Counted from the stretch's first letter, positions 24,334 to 38,036 are shown. The stretch is 64,000 nucleotides of DNA from Oxytricha trifallax (GCA_000711775.1 ARYC01000607.1:30039-94038); one strand, 5' to 3'. The notes: generated by a model from the letters alone, not told the origin. Translations and numbers: made by a program.

Positions 24334-25782
24334 ATGAGCGGTAACTTACTTAGAAAAGCGGCATTGCTTGGTATTAGCCAGCAAAAACTTTCTTTCATGA
24401 ATCAAAAGAAATTTGAGACTTGCGATGCCTCTACCTAGTACGAACCTGAAATTTTCTAACTTTAGGTATCAGACTTTGAATAGCAATTCAGTTGTTAAAT
24501 AGAAATGCAGAGCTAAGAAATTTAATGCGAAGTTCCAAAGAAAATGGTTGAAGAGGAGGAAGAGAAAAAAGAAATAAAAGCATTACATTTATGTGAGGAG
24601 TGTGAGAAGAACTTCACTTATAAATCTGCTCTTAAGCGTCATATCTTAGAGCAGCATTCTAACAAGCCCAAGCTCTATCTTAAGCATGATAAGATAGATG
24701 GAAAATATTTCTGCCCTTACTGCAATAAGTAATACAATCATTCAAGGGATCTAAAAGTTCATCTATAAAACCATCATGGCAAGAAGTTTGAAGTAATAGA
24801 TCCAGAGACTGGTGAGGTCTTCCTTTAAAAAAGAAAGCCAAGAGACCCTTTAGAAACTTTGGAACAAAGAGTAAAGAAAGAAAATAAACTTATTAAAGCA
24901 GTAAGAAACCTCCCAGCCTCAGAGATAGTAAAAATCACTCTTAAGATGCATGCACTAAAACTTCCAATATTGAATATAATTGACCTTAAAGAGTGTAAAG
25001 AAAGTTATCTTATCCTTGAGGATAAATTTGAGAAGAAAGTCATAACAGATAAGTAGTTCGCATACAAGATATATCCGTTCAACTACTTCAAATGCGATGA
25101 CAAGTATCAAATGGAATTCGTAAATGAATACCAAGCACTTACGAAGTCAAGAGATAGATAGTGCAGATTTATAATAAAGCTCGATGCTATTCTGCTTGCT
25201 CAAGATCATGTAGCTTTTCGTCTTCCTCTATATTAAATGACATTAAGAGACTACATTTAAGATTAAAGGACACCAAAGTAGTTACCTCTTATTCTTACAA
25301 ATGTTTGCAAAGGCATTGAGGAGCTGCACACTCTTGGATATGTTCATAGAGATTTGAAGCCTGAGAATATAATGCTTGACTTTTAACCTCTCAGAGTAGT
25401 AATAATAGATTTCAATAGATCATAGAGAGTAGAAGCTTCAGGACTTGGCAACGTGTATGGTACTCCTGGATACTTTCCAGAAAAAGAAGACTGGAGAGAT
25501 GGTGATATTAAGTGGGATATATGGGCTCTAGCAGCAATTATTTGTGAATGCGATATGGCAAGAAATGATTACTAAAGCTGCAAAAGAGAGAAAGATTCAA
25601 AACAGAGAATACAGCAACATCTAGACAAGAATAAGATAAAAGGTAGAATGAAAGACATGGCTAAGTAGATAATTATTAAGCCTAATCACAGAGCTGAACA
25701 TACAATAGACTAAATTGTAAGTTCGACAGGAGAGATAAAGTTTAGAAAGCTACCTCATGATGCCAAAGTACTGTTTGAGTGA
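24334..25782 (+). CDS. TBE zinc-finger/protein-kinase protein, 57-kDa class
   Basis: 482 codons from ATG at 24334 to TGA at 25780-25782, TAA/TAG as Gln. After an acidic N-terminal part, two C2H2 zinc fingers lie at about residues 87-108 (CEECEKNF...H103, H108) and 127-147 (CPYCNKQY...H143, H147). A protein-kinase domain follows (about 225-460): putative ATP-binding Lys245 in FAYKIY, helix-C Glu265 in NEYQAL, catalytic loop HRDLKPEN (338-345), metal-binding Asp359 in DFN rather than DFG, GTPGYFPE (376-383) and DIWALA (395-400). A glycine loop is not recognisable. The N-lobe residues are inferred. Substrate unknown; a DNA-binding kinase that modifies proteins at TBE DNA is a reasonable guess. 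Confidence 0.92.
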
Positions 25783-25839
25783 ATAATAAAAATAAAACAC
25801 TTGCATTACACACTAATTTATATTACATTATAACCCTAA

Positions 25840-25943
25840 ACCCCTACATAAACCCTATCAAAACCCTAATAAAGCATGCGTTAATAGTCTACTTTCATCA
25901 ATCAAAAACTCAATCAAACAACTTCAGGGGTTTTGGGGTTTTG
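25840..25943 (-). repeat. TBE-b right terminal inverted repeat
   Basis: Exact inverse of 21784-21887, ending GGGGTTTTGGGGTTTTG, followed by the AAT duplication at 25944-25946. Confidence 0.95.
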
Positions 25944-26080
25944 AATGTTAATTTGCTATCCATAGAGTATAATTTTGTCAGAGTTTAGATACATTTTCCA
26001 AAAACATAACTGAAGGTAAATAATAATTAATTAATTTTAATTTTAATTAATTTTCCAAAATCGAATGTATTCCTACAATA

Positions 26081-28321
26081 ATGATTGTTTGTGACCAAAA
26101 TTTAATATTTAAGATTATATTTTTAAAATAGAGAACTTCTTCCACTAATAATATAATTAAAATCATTAGATATACTAGTTTTAGAGCTAATCTATCAATT
26201 ATCTGGATAATCTTCAATTAGTTCTATTATTTTATTTATCTAATATTAGCTGATTTTTTTTAAAAAAATAAACTTATAACTCCTTGTATCTATTTCTTTT
26301 TCCTTTAAACTTTTCATATAAGAGATTGTAAATGATTCAGTTTTTGGAACCCTAAAGAATTAAAAATCCTCTAACTTTAAAAGTAAAAGCAGTTTATACG
26401 ATCTCGCATAATAGACAACTATTAGGACTTTCTTCCAAGTTTTTATTAACTCACCCCATCTTTATATTGAAAGTAGAACTCACTTTGTAATCCAATCGGC
26501 TTAATCCAGTTTAATCTATTTAATTTCCAATAACCTTAATTATTATAGAAAGTACGTTACTTATTGATTTGAGGTATCACAGTTAAATTCAGTTTATAAT
26601 ACTATCATTTCAGCAATATTAGTTATTGATAGCTTAATCAGATATCATCTAGAAACTTTAGAATTTTAATTTTAACTGATTTGATTGGAAATTTTCTAGC
26701 AAACTTTAATTTAATGTTATTTTTAGTTCATATAGTGAAGTATAAGGAGGCAATAAAATACGTTTTTAAATTTTCACTATTTTTTATGCTTTTAGTACCA
26801 TTAGTTAATACTATTCTTAAGATTTCATTTAATTTTCACATTTTAAACTATATCGAATTAAGAAATGATTTGATTTTTAAAAGGACTAAGGAGGTAAAAT
26901 GAGACGGTTATTCTTGCTTTAAATTATAAGTCATTTTCTTAAATTTAAACATTAATAGTATTATAACTAAATGTTAATTGGAGCATTTGAATTAAGTTTT
27001 TTTCTATTTATGTTAATTCTGAGTTTAATCAAAGGACTGATATTGTAAAAATACCAATGTCATATATCTATAAATAAGCTCCAAATTAATGACAGTTTCC
27101 AAATATAATAATTCTTTAAACTCAAAGAAAACTGGGTTAAACAACTAAACTGATTTGAAATTGTCTTAGATCTAGTTTATATTAAAAATTTATTGGAATT
27201 AAAATTCAGTTGCTTTAATAATTTAATATAAAAAGCTTTAATAAAGCATAAGTTTTGAATTATATTTAAACAATATATAAATCAAGAGGCATCCAAAGTG
27301 TTTTAGAAAATTAATATATAAACTTAATAAATAAGTTTAATTGAAAATTCTTGAGAAAATTATAAAATTCAATAATTATTAAAATAATTGAAAATAATAG
27401 ATTAATTTGTATTATGATTTGAAGATATCATATCTAAATTTATATCATATGACCTCAGTAGCTGTCCAGGTAATCTAAGCCAAAAAATGAGAGATAAAAT
27501 TTGAAAATGCGACAAATGGAAATTTAAATGTTAACTTATCTCTCCGTGGGAACTTGTTTCTCTATAAATTTCGCCTCCGAGATTCTGATAATGAATATTC
27601 GAATGATACTCAAGTGAATTACTAATTTACGGATTTTCCATTTGCATCCTTTATAAAACAATTTTGTTTGAAAATTAAAATATTATAAATATAAATATTT
27701 AAACAAAATTAATATAGAAATTTATTAAAAAATGTAATAATATTTTGCTTTTCCAGTATATCATAATATTTATATGTAAATTTATAAGATTTGCAATAAA
27801 ATCTTCAAGTATGAAATTATTTGAATTCCATAAAATGATATATATAAAAGAAATAGTGTTTGGGTAGAAAGGTACTTCAATCTTCCAATAATTTCCATTG
27901 AAATTAGAATTCAGCTTGTCACACAGAATGGTTTTTTTTTTAATTTTTTTAAATAATATTTCAAATATAGAATATCATTAAGATATACATATTAATATTT
28001 TGATTATTGAATACTCTTCATAAAATGACAGTTATGATATTGAATTTTCATATCTATTAACATTAAGCAATCATCTTCTAAAATCAACGTTTTAAAAATT
28101 ACTTAAATGGTCGATTATTGATATTAAAAACTATATGGCCAACTTATATTGTATTTATACATATAAGATTTTTATTAAAATCTTGTTATTTTTATTTACA
28201 TCCTTACACTCAAACTATTTCTTATTAATTAAAAGTTTAACATCTGCTATAATAAAATCTTATATTTATGGACTTTCCAACTACATTAAATAATAATAAA
28301 AATATTTATTGTAAATATATT
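26081..28321. other. AT-rich spacer, nothing recognised
   Basis: No element ends, telomeric motif or gene were recognised. A minus- or plus-strand gene cannot be supported: open frames are short and match base composition. Confidence 0.5.
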
Positions 28322-28702
28322 TGCGAGCACTATAACTACAAAAATTCTTTCTATATATCATTTTTGGTAAAAAATTATAAAGTTAAAGAAAATAGAAAGG
28401 ACATTTATAAATAATCTGAGTCAACCTTAGCCCAACTTATGCTATACACATCATTTGAAAAATTATTTGCTGGTTAATACTCTCGGCTGCTGTAACACTC
28501 AAACCAGAGAATAAAACTATTGTGCATTAAATAAATCTTCATCGAGAGTGCGGAAATTGAGTAAGGCAAATTCAGAGAGTTGAGGAAACAAGTCAAACAA
28601 AAGGATTAAGTGATTGCGAAATAGGATGTTGATGTTAATAGCATACAGTAACATATCAGATGTAAAAATAATTAGATGTATTTATTCATCTATTTTTTAT
28701 GA
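28322..28702 (+). other. Possible ciliate-code ORF, unknown
   Basis: A plus-strand frame without TGA for about 125 codons, ending at TGA 28700-28702. Its second half is charged and less AT-rich than the flanks, with stretches such as IFIESAEIEQGKFREL and KQVKQKDQVIAKQDVD. No start codon stands out, and the frame could be a fragment or chance. Some resemblance to a kinase N-lobe (LCIKQIF) is too short to use. Downstream (28700-29520) is also slightly coding-like but broken by TGAs. Confidence 0.25.
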
Positions 28703-31700
28703 AATGCCAAAGTATTAAGTTAGCATTATAAGCATTATTGAAAGTGGAATAGAAAAACAGTAGAAAATTTAAAAAAGAATCTCCTATAATCCATAATTTA
28801 AATAGCAAATTAAGATTCTTTGAGGGCACTTTATGCAGTATGATAAAAAAGAGATAGTTTGTATTCTTATTTGTTTACTTTTTAAGAATATAAAAAGATG
28901 ATGCTTAAATTAGAGAAAGGAAGGTAATTATGTTGCCACATTTTATATTATCAAATCACTCAATGAAATATTGAATGATATACTTGACATTTTCTATTAG
29001 GAGAAGATGGGAATAAAATTAAAAATAAATTTAAATCTATCATACTTATTGAAATGGCTTTTCAGCATTATCAAAATCAACAACTAAACACTTGGCATAA
29101 TACCAAAACTTGATTTCTATTAAATTCAACATAAATAATTTAACATTTGAGGAAAGTTTAAGGGGTCATCAAATTTAAACTGCAACAACAGCTTATGATA
29201 TTCTTATTATACCGAAAATAGTTAAGATTGCAGTTGGATGAATTGAAAGAAACAAATAATACTTAGAATAAGACAAAAATTATCTCATTGTAGATGCATA
29301 TAATGATAAAACAGTAAAAATTAAATAATCAATTGTAGGAAAAATCGGAGCTTAGAGCAAGGAGTTAGAGATAAAAAGATAAATATAATTTAGATATTAC
29401 GAGCAAAAAGCTAGGAAGTTCATATGGTTGTCAAGGAGGAATTGATAAATTGGAGAATAAGAAATTAGTTATAATCAAATTATCTGGGTTAGTTCAATTG
29501 TTGAAAAGCATCATAAAAAATAAAATTAAGGGAGTTTAAAATATTCTTGCAATAATAATAATAATAATAATAATAATCAAGGATCATCTCGAAATTATAT
29601 CAGTAAATTCTTTCGCTAAATCTTAAGTTTTAATTTATTTAAAAATTAAACAAAAATAATGTGATTTAAATAAAAGCACTGTGGACATTTGATGAGTATG
29701 ATCTTGAAATATTTTAAAGGAATGACTTGTATCTAGCTTTATAAGAAATATCCAAAGCTAAAACTAGCTTTTGCAAGTTAAAACAATAACTTTAACATAA
29801 ACTAAGAATGAGAGATTATTTAAGAACAGTATTTATTAGTTATTCTAGGTGGAATTAATAAGTTATATTCAAGGTTAATAAATATTTTGATTATCATTGA
29901 AAATATGCAAGAGTTTTTTAAATAAATTTATTTTTGATATTTCAAAAAATTTGGAATATAAACAATTAATTGAATTATAAGTATTGCTAAAATTGATTGA
30001 AGAAAAATAAAAAATCTATAGAGAAAATCTAATTAAATATTTATTGTGGAAGCATTTCATTATGTTTATATAATAAAGCTTATTACAAATTAAACAAAAA
30101 AAATATTTTAAGATTTCTTTGCATTAATATCCACTCATAATCATGATTTTAACAATATTAAAATACATCTAACACGAATGTCAAATATAAAAAATAAAAA
30201 TTTCTACGTAATTTTGCAGCTTTTAAATTAAGAAATGCATCAAAAAAATATTATTAATTTTGGGTTTTCTCAATAAAAGTAGTGTTCTCAAATAACTTTC
30301 AAAAAGAATTTAACAGCTTTTTTAAATCAACTCTTACTGAATGCATGAAGTCTTACAATAAAGTCTTTTTCTAAATTTCTATAATAATTTTAAGTAAATT
30401 CTAATTTTGAAAATTGTTCAAGTTACAATAATCTGCAACTAATCAACCAACAATACATCGCATTGTAATTTCATTCACAATGAGGAGAAACCTTAACTAT
30501 TTTGTAGCTTCTCTCTTTAATTCAAAATTATAATTTCAGTGAATTTCATTGTGAATTAGATACAAATGTGAAAAACTAAGATTTAAGAGAAAACTAAAGA
30601 AGTATTAAGTTATCATATTAAATAAGTTAGAGATATAAAATAATAAAAAGAAAAAATATTTGCAATAATAAAGATTTAGATATATAAAAGAATTCAAGTT
30701 TATCATCAGTTATTTTACTCTATGAACTCCTCATGGAAAGTATTTAAAGTCCATATTGACATTATTAATACATTATAATCATTATTATTGTAAGTTCTTA
30801 AATAAATTGAATTAAATTAAGCAATAAAGTATAAAATTCACTCCCATTTTAATATATACATTAAATATTTATTATACTAAAGAAATATCTATTTCTTCCT
30901 AGTGATACCACAGAATTTGATCAAAAATGTTAAAACACCTAGGCTTCACTAGATAGCTGATAGAGAGCAGACAATACGTTCAATCTATAAAGATTAAGCA
31001 GACAGAAATGAGCATGAAGATGAATATTCTTTTTCTAGTTATACATTTCTTGGTAACACCATTTTCTATTATTCTCACTTTACTATTTAAATCAACTCAC
31101 TTAAATATTTCAATTATGAATAGCACATTTATGGAGTTCCTGAAATATTAAAAAGCGATTAAGATTGATATCAAAGGCAATGGTTTTTGTAACAACAATT
31201 ACATCTATCAAGCTGTATTTATTGAATAAAAGATACTTCAAAAATTAAGGGAATCCTGTTGGCCGTAATATGTATTTATGGCAAAAGTGAAATAATGTAT
31301 TTCGAATAAACTGCATTTAAATTAAGTTTAGTCAAATGGGAATAATTATTTTTAGGAATCCTAATAGGCCGATAGTTTACGCACGATTATCGTAGCTTTT
31401 TGTTTCAGATATTGCTTTTCTAATTTGCAGATAGTTGTAATATTAATTCTCTATATTTAACTTGTCCTTTTTATAATCACATTTTTCACATTCCCATACA
31501 GTCAAATTTATATACACTAAACAAAAAAGATATGTTTTTGTTTATCTTTATTAGTTTTCATAGTTTTTTGACATCTTATTTATTATGTGATTTATTCCAC
31601 GTAAGATATTAGATATTTATAGTCCAAGATAGCGATTTCCCTTCATTTATCCTTGTCTTACTCGATTCCTACATTTATCAAAAGAAAAAATATTAAATTT

Positions 31701-33577
31701 TGTGAAAAATTAACATAATTATAAAATACTTTATTTATTGCAAAAAATAGGTTTAACAATGAAAAGAGAATTTCAGCAATTCAATAGCTTCATTTTAAAA
31801 AAAAAACAAAACATTAATGCATTAAAAGTTATCACATTATTTTAATTGTGATTAAAAAATATATACTAGGAGTACCTTAATATAAATCAATTTTACTTTT
31901 AATGCATAAGTGTTCTCATTTATAGCTATATTTAAAAAAATGATAAATAGTTCATATGAGCCTAATTAAATATTACTGTTTTTGATCGTCTATCTTGTTT
32001 TATAAATTAATAGGAAAACTGCTCTCATTACTGCTAGTATCTAGAATATTATCACTGTATCTCTTATTTTTTTAACTATTAAAATTCTGTAAAGTAGTGT
32101 ACAGATTGTATATATTAGTAAAACGCCAAGCATTAACTCCAAGATATATTATGAAGAATTTTTAACAGATGAATATTTTACATTAAATCGTTAAAATATA
32201 CACCTTAAAAGATTAAATTTCTAAAGTATACAGCATAACGTTTAATTAAGATTATCTAAAGATAGGCAAGCCCAAAGACGAAATTATTTGATATTTTTGG
32301 ATAGAGATAAATCTTTGAATCATTTTATTGCCACTTTTATTAATATTTTTAGTCCAATTTATTTTTTTGTGCTGTTCTGAAAAGTTATAGTTTAAAATAC
32401 TATTAAAAACTTATTTACTAATTAAGAAAAAAAGGAAGCGAAGAAAGAGTAAATTTGAATCTTACAAAAACCGAAAATAAAGAATCGTTTATACAGAGAT
32501 AAATCTTTATTTTCTCCCACTTGCTTATCTGCTTAATCAACATCTTTAGTGATTAGCTAATTACTTCTTACTTAGATTTTTTACCCGACAAAATCCTCAA
32601 TTTGTGTCATTTTTAAAATATAAAATATTTTTATTATCAGTTATTTGGAAATATTTTTAAGGAGTATACTATAAAGTTATTTAAAATTGAGATTGAGTTA
32701 AAATAGCAACTATATAATTTTAAATATGCATATGCTCTCCTTCTGCACTAATGCTGCTGAGACTAAAGCGCCAGCAAAGTCTTTACAGGAAACAGCTTAT
32801 TTTGTTTTTGGACAATTTTGCATAATTGCTTTTGCATTTTCTTACAATCAATATATATTAGCTCATTGATTTATATATATTTATATATAATATAAAAACA
32901 TTATCTTTTTTATATATCCTGCAAATGTTTCATTGATTTCAATTATTATTTAAATTTAGGTCAATAATATAAATTTGAAAAATCTAAATTCTATTATTAT
33001 TTATTAAAATTGATAAAATATTGCATATAAATAATATGCCAAATAAATTTAAGTTTATAAATTTTTCCCCTCATTTTTACGAAACTTTTAACATATTATT
33101 CATATCATTAATATTATCTGATTTTGATCATTAGTTAATTCTAATTAATTTTAATAGAGACTAGTTAGATTTCAGCTTTAAAGCATAATTTAATTGTTGT
33201 TTCACTTTGCTTGAAGTTAAGATTAAGTGTATTTACTAATCATGGGTGCAAATTGCCATTTATCAGAAATTTTTAGAGTGACCCTACTGTTACTAGGTGA
33301 GAGAGCCTAAGCCTATCGTCAATTAAATATAGGAATCTAAAACTGAATAGTTAGGAATAATTAAAAAGTATTTTTTGTAATATTAAAAATACTTTCAGAA
33401 TAAAACAAATTATATAAAATAAACTTAAAAAAAATATGATTAATAAACGCTGATGAGTTAAGAGATGGTGAAAGTCATGGAAATACGATAAATTTCATTG
33501 TAAAAATAAATAAAACAATAATACTTTTAAGCTCATCACACACAGATTATCGATGTAAGTAATAACACACAATTTGA
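28703..33577. other. AT-rich spacer with a trinucleotide repeat
   Basis: A run of ATA/TAA units lies at 29550-29577. Near 30905-31210 a less AT-rich patch gives YGVPEILKSDQD in one frame, reminiscent of integrase-type motifs but without supporting context. Nothing else was recognised. Confidence 0.45.
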
Positions 33578-34285
33578 CTTTCAGGAAAATATAATATTCA
33601 CTTTTTGGTACCTAAGCACATTTCATCACTGAATTGTTAGGACTGTGTGAATAATAAACAAGCGCAGAAATACATTCTGGTCAAAGTTATTCTAGCCAAC
33701 GGGGACATATTCCTAGAGTTAATCCCCCAAAAGTATTCAGCCCATATTCTTTCGATTATTTGTAGCCAAGTTACTAGTAATGCAACTTTCCCAAAAGAGT
33801 ACAGAAGCTGCGTGCATTGGGATCACCGATAGCAACTTCAGCGGGAGTAACTAAGTAGCCTAGCTAGGATTGAGATTTTCTATATATTATTGTTTGGGGA
33901 CATCGTGATCAGTACTGTATATAAATTTTATTGTCGCTTTATTTCGTTACTCTAGCTGCAGAAATTAGTTACACTGGATCTTGTATCTTATAACTTAAAT
34001 TCATAACTTTACAGGTATTGTATTTTGTTATACAGAATACGTAGCTTGTTATACTACGGAGAGTAGCTTGTAGCAGAAGTTAAAGTTTATAAATACATTA
34101 AATTACTTCTTTCCTTTGCAAGGAGAATTTCAGGAATATCCCTTGATAAAAAAACTTCCGGGGGGGGGATATCTGAACCTAAGCTGCAATATCTGAACCT
34201 AATGTGTTTTATAATAGTTTAAATATGTTTGCATACATGCTTCTAGTCAATTTAGGGTCGGAGAACTCGAATAAATATCTTATGA
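33578..34285 (+). other. Possible ciliate-code ORF, unknown, running into palindrome P
   Basis: 236 codons without TGA, ending at TGA 34283-34285, preceded by a TGA at 33575. The part from 33647 to about 33870 is clearly richer in G and C than its flanks and reads through VKVILANGDIFLELIPQ and TFPKEYRSCVHWDHR. The last 40 or so codons lie inside the palindromic element starting at 34159, so they are probably not original coding sequence. An open frame this long is unlikely but not impossible by chance at this composition. No family recognised. It could be an exon, a macronuclear-destined segment or a relic. Confidence 0.3.
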
Positions 34286-34758
34286 TAACGAGGGATCACT
34301 CTAAAGGGTAGAAAAGGCTACAATGAGTATCTGTATTTTAATAAAATTTCACATAAATCACATGTATTTTTATTCAATTATATTATTTTAAACCATAGAA
34401 CATGAGTCGTTGTAGATGACATATCTTCCTCTGAGTTATATACTTACTCATTGCATTTTTGCTAGAATTTTAGTACTGATGGTATTTCATTATCTTGATT
34501 GATGTCATCTACAACAACTCATGTATGTTCTATTTCTATGGTTTAAAATAATAAAATTGAATAAAAATACATGTGAAAAAAAGATAAAAATTATGTGAAA
34601 TTTTATGAAAAAACAGATGCTCATTGTAGCTTTTTCTACCCTTTAGAGTGATCCCTCGTTATCATAAGATATTTATTCGAGTTCTCCGACCCTAAATTGA
34701 CTAGAAGCATGTATGCAAACATATTATAAAACACATTAGGTTCAGATATCGCCCCCCC
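34159..34758. mobile_element. P: 600-bp palindromic element with a G-run end
   Basis: Arms of about 260 bp (34159-34420 and about 34500-34758) are inverse copies with small changes; the left begins with a run of nine G before GATATCTGAACCTAA, the right ends GATATCG followed by seven C. The left arm has a local duplication of ATATCTGAACCTAA (34168-34201). The outer flanks also pair loosely (AACTTCC and ACTTCC). No coding capacity. The end resembles GA1/GA2 (GGGG...AAGTTTCC). Confidence 0.75.
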
Positions 34759-34759
34759 A

Positions 34760-37535
34760 AACTTCCTCATTCCAGAGCAAGTTGCTGATTGTAATATCGG
34801 TACTTCGCGACTCTTGATACTCTAATATGAAACTTTCGATTTTATAACTTGACCTTCGGCATCAAATAAGATTTAGGCTTTATTCATTTTGAAAAATTCA
34901 ACAAAAGACTTTTAAGTAGCTCAAGAAACTATTAAAAAACTACTATATTTCATATAACAATCATCGCAAGATAATCCCACACGATAATATATTGAAATGA
35001 GAAAATCCTATCTGAAGTGATATTCATATAGTACTGATATGTATTTAAGGTCGAAATTTTGAGCGACAATTCTTCTGTTTCAGTTAATTAGAAAAGGTAT
35101 TTTTGCTTCAAAAGGTTTGGAAGTGATGGAATTTACAGGAGCAGATCTACTTCATCTTCTTTGCATTTAACTGATTAATTATCATTTTTGTTTGTTTATT
35201 ATATAAAAAAATTATTTTAATTCTTAAAAGTTTTATGTAAATGGGAGTGGATTTTATTTAAACTTTTACTGTTTATTCCTAATGAATGAGTAAGAGCAAT
35301 AGATAAAAATTATATAGCTAATTGTAATAAACATTTAAAAAATAACTTTTTTTAAATGAGCATTGAAACTAATTTAGTTGCGAAGTTATTTTGTTAGATG
35401 TGAAAAGCTCAGTATTCACTTATTTTTTCCCCCTAAATTACATGTGTAAAAGGAAAATTAATGAATGACAACTACAAATCAAAGTAGAAGTTTTCTAATA
35501 AAGGCATTGATACAATAAACAATTTTGCTAATTTTTAAAATTCATATTGTAAACTGAAAAAGCGAGGCTATCTATTAATAAAATAAAGTATCCAAATCAG
35601 TCTTAGTTCACAACTTATTTAAAAAGAAAATTAATGAAAAATATATTTTTTGGTTTGTCCTGCCACAACATTCCAGATAAAACAGGATAAGAGTTATCAT
35701 CATATGTCTGTTTGGTATAGAAATTAATAATACTAATCAACTACAATTATGAACTTAACATAACATATAAATTTATAAATACTTTTTCTGTATACATTAG
35801 CATAATTTCTGAATGATAATTATTAATAATAGAGCATCTCTTGAGCTTCAAAAACATTAAAATAAGTAAATACTTTTTTCCCATTAATGCAAAGTTAATA
35901 AATTTAAATTAACACTACCTAAACGAAGTCTCAAATTGCACTTTATGATTGCTTAAATAAATGGGGAATTCTTTGTTAAAGTTTTCAATGATTATTAAAG
36001 ATTATAGGGGTTATTCTATTTGCATGTCATCATTAAGTGCGAATCTAAATGATGCAGCATTAACAAAAGAAAGAACAAAAATTATTTGTTAAAATTAATT
36101 TAATTTTTTATTATTCTTTTAGAATTGTTATGTTTTAAGGAAACTTTGTAATTTAGCTTGTTAAATATGGTGCTTTATAAAGATATATTAAGAAACAAAA
36201 TTATAATCTTTTATAATACTACTTGTCTTTTATATAAGATAAGATTTCAAAGATATTGGAGGATGAATATGTCAAAAATACAATATTATTTGCAACAGTT
36301 GAAGTAGTCTATAATTTTCCTTTTATTTTCCCTTTATACTCTAAATACAGAATGAAAAATGCGTATATAATCAGGAATCTAGAAAACCGTTTAGAATTTA
36401 CATTAAGTTATAATAGAATTTTTGGTGCCAAAAAATGACTCCTAAATCTATATTTGTTGAGAAAATCATTTGAATATTTCTAAAAAAGAATAATGCTTTG
36501 AACTGTTAAAAATTTTATTGATTTCATTATGATTTAAGAATCGCCTCGAAGATTCTCGTTAGAATTTTATGAACAAGAGATGATTCGTGAGGGTTTTAAA
36601 AACTTTAGTCTGCCTCAACAGTTGTAAGTGTTATAAATCCTAAATCCCTTATCTTTTTTTTTTAACTTAGACTACCAGTAACTTTTATTTTAAATTTTAC
36701 TAAAAAGATTAATTGATAATCAGGATAAGATGAAGAAAATTGAAGAATACGCATGCTAAGAGATAAATACACAATAGGCACTCCTAAATCTTTATAATCT
36801 TTATTTAACTACAAAATGAACCTATTTTAATAATATGATAATTAATTTAAATCAAGTAAAATAGGAAATTCTATTTAAATTAATCTTTCTAATTTATTTA
36901 TAAACTTAACTTAATGCTCTTCACTTCCTTGAGCAGTTTCAATTTAAATATGTTGATTGCGAGGAGTTTAAACTGAGTTGTCTGTTAATATGAATTAAAC
37001 CATATGTCAATTAAAATTATCAATCAAAATTAATTTAATAAAATTAATTAAACAGGTTATAGTATAATAGTCTTCATCAATCATTTAGATATTATTTAAA
37101 TCATATTTAATTATGTATTTACTTAAACATCCCCCACTCTTTTCTAAATAAGTTTATTCGAATTAATGACAATATATTTCTCTAACAAGTAATTCCAATA
37201 CAAACTGACACCTAAAATTCAATTAAAATGATATTATTATAAAGAGAAAATTTGATTTTTAATTGAAATTCTGACAAAGTTCCTTTTATTTTTATATCAA
37301 TTGTTTTTAAATTTGATAAATTGATCCTTAACATAAAAAACTGTTCCATATAATGCATAATAAATCTAGATTAATTTTAAATCAATATAAATATTATTAA
37401 AAAAGTTTTATGGAAGCTATTAAAACAATTATAAATAATTAAATTAAGTGTTGCATCTTCAAAGAATAAAAACTTATAAAAGCCAAGAAGAGTAAACAAA
37501 AACCTAAATAAATTAAAAAAAATAATCATTTAAAA
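34760..37535. other. AT-rich spacer, nothing recognised
   Basis: Only short open frames (for example 36256-36438 on plus) at chance level. No repeats with clear ends noticed. Confidence 0.5.
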
Positions 37536-38036
37536 TGTAAATTTAAGGGGAGGAAGTTTTCTGCCCAGTCTTATGATAAAAAAAAATTTTTAGGGAATTT
37601 TCCTGCCAAGTAAAATATTTTTATTAATTTTAATTTTTTTGCAACAATGTTTTCTTTGACAACAACTAAACACTAATGAGTCTTTCACTACTCGGAATCT
37701 TATCAATTTATTAAATGATTTATTTTATTTTATTATTTCACTTAATTATGATTAGTATTTTTTATTTGCAACACATTAAATCTTATTAAAAAACAAGTAT
37801 TGGTAAAAATTTATATAAAATTCACTTAATTAATCTAATAATATTATATAAGACAACATAAACATTCTATTATTTTTAAACTTTAATGATTGATTTAATT
37901 GTCCTCTTATAAGTTACAAGCTCAAAAAATATTATATAATTATTTAAATGTATAATTTATAAAAATTATATATAAAAATTTCACTTGCCCGGAAACTTCC
38001 CTCTTGTCAGGAAACTTCCTTCCACCTAAATTTATA
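37536..38036. mobile_element. GA1: inverted-repeat element with GGAAGTTT motifs
   Basis: The left side TAAATTTAAGGGGAGGAAG... pairs with the right side ...CTTCCTTCCACCTAAATTTA. A second GGAAA/TTTCC block pairs just inside on each side (about 37595-37620 with 37985-38005). The interior is AT-rich. No coding capacity. Boundaries are approximate. Confidence 0.55.

Larger units (their letters stand above)
21784..25943 (+). mobile_element. TBE-b: complete TBE transposon with telomeric ends
   Basis: The element is 4160 bp. Both ends begin with the 17-nt telomeric sequence CAAAACCCCAAAACCCC, inside perfect terminal inverted repeats of 104 bp (21784-21887, 25840-25943). A 3-bp AAT duplication flanks it (21781-21783, 25944-25946), fitting the A-N-T target known for TBEs. 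All three TBE genes are present and open in the ciliate code: transposase on plus, second gene on minus, zinc-finger/kinase on plus. From established knowledge, TBEs are removed precisely from the developing macronucleus, and their transposases have been implicated in genome rearrangement in Oxytricha. This is the only fully intact copy in the window. Confidence 0.95.
21498..26078. mobile_element. X3: X-family element interrupted by TBE-b
   Basis: Left end TTGTAGGAATACAT... after TA (21496-21497); right end ...ATGTATTCCTACAA followed by TA (26079-26080). The parts outside TBE-b (21498-21783 and 25944-26078) match the uninterrupted element X5 at 49577-49992 from end to end, including GATTCTACGGTAGATCCC and AATCATCCTAGGAAGCGAGA. 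X3 and X5 form a subfamily distinct from X2/X4. The comparison gives the pre-insertion site of TBE-b. Confidence 0.9.

Noticed and set aside
30905-31210. Integrase or kinase fragment (YGVPEILKSDQD)
   Set aside because: The match is about a dozen residues in one frame, with no second motif and with stops around it.
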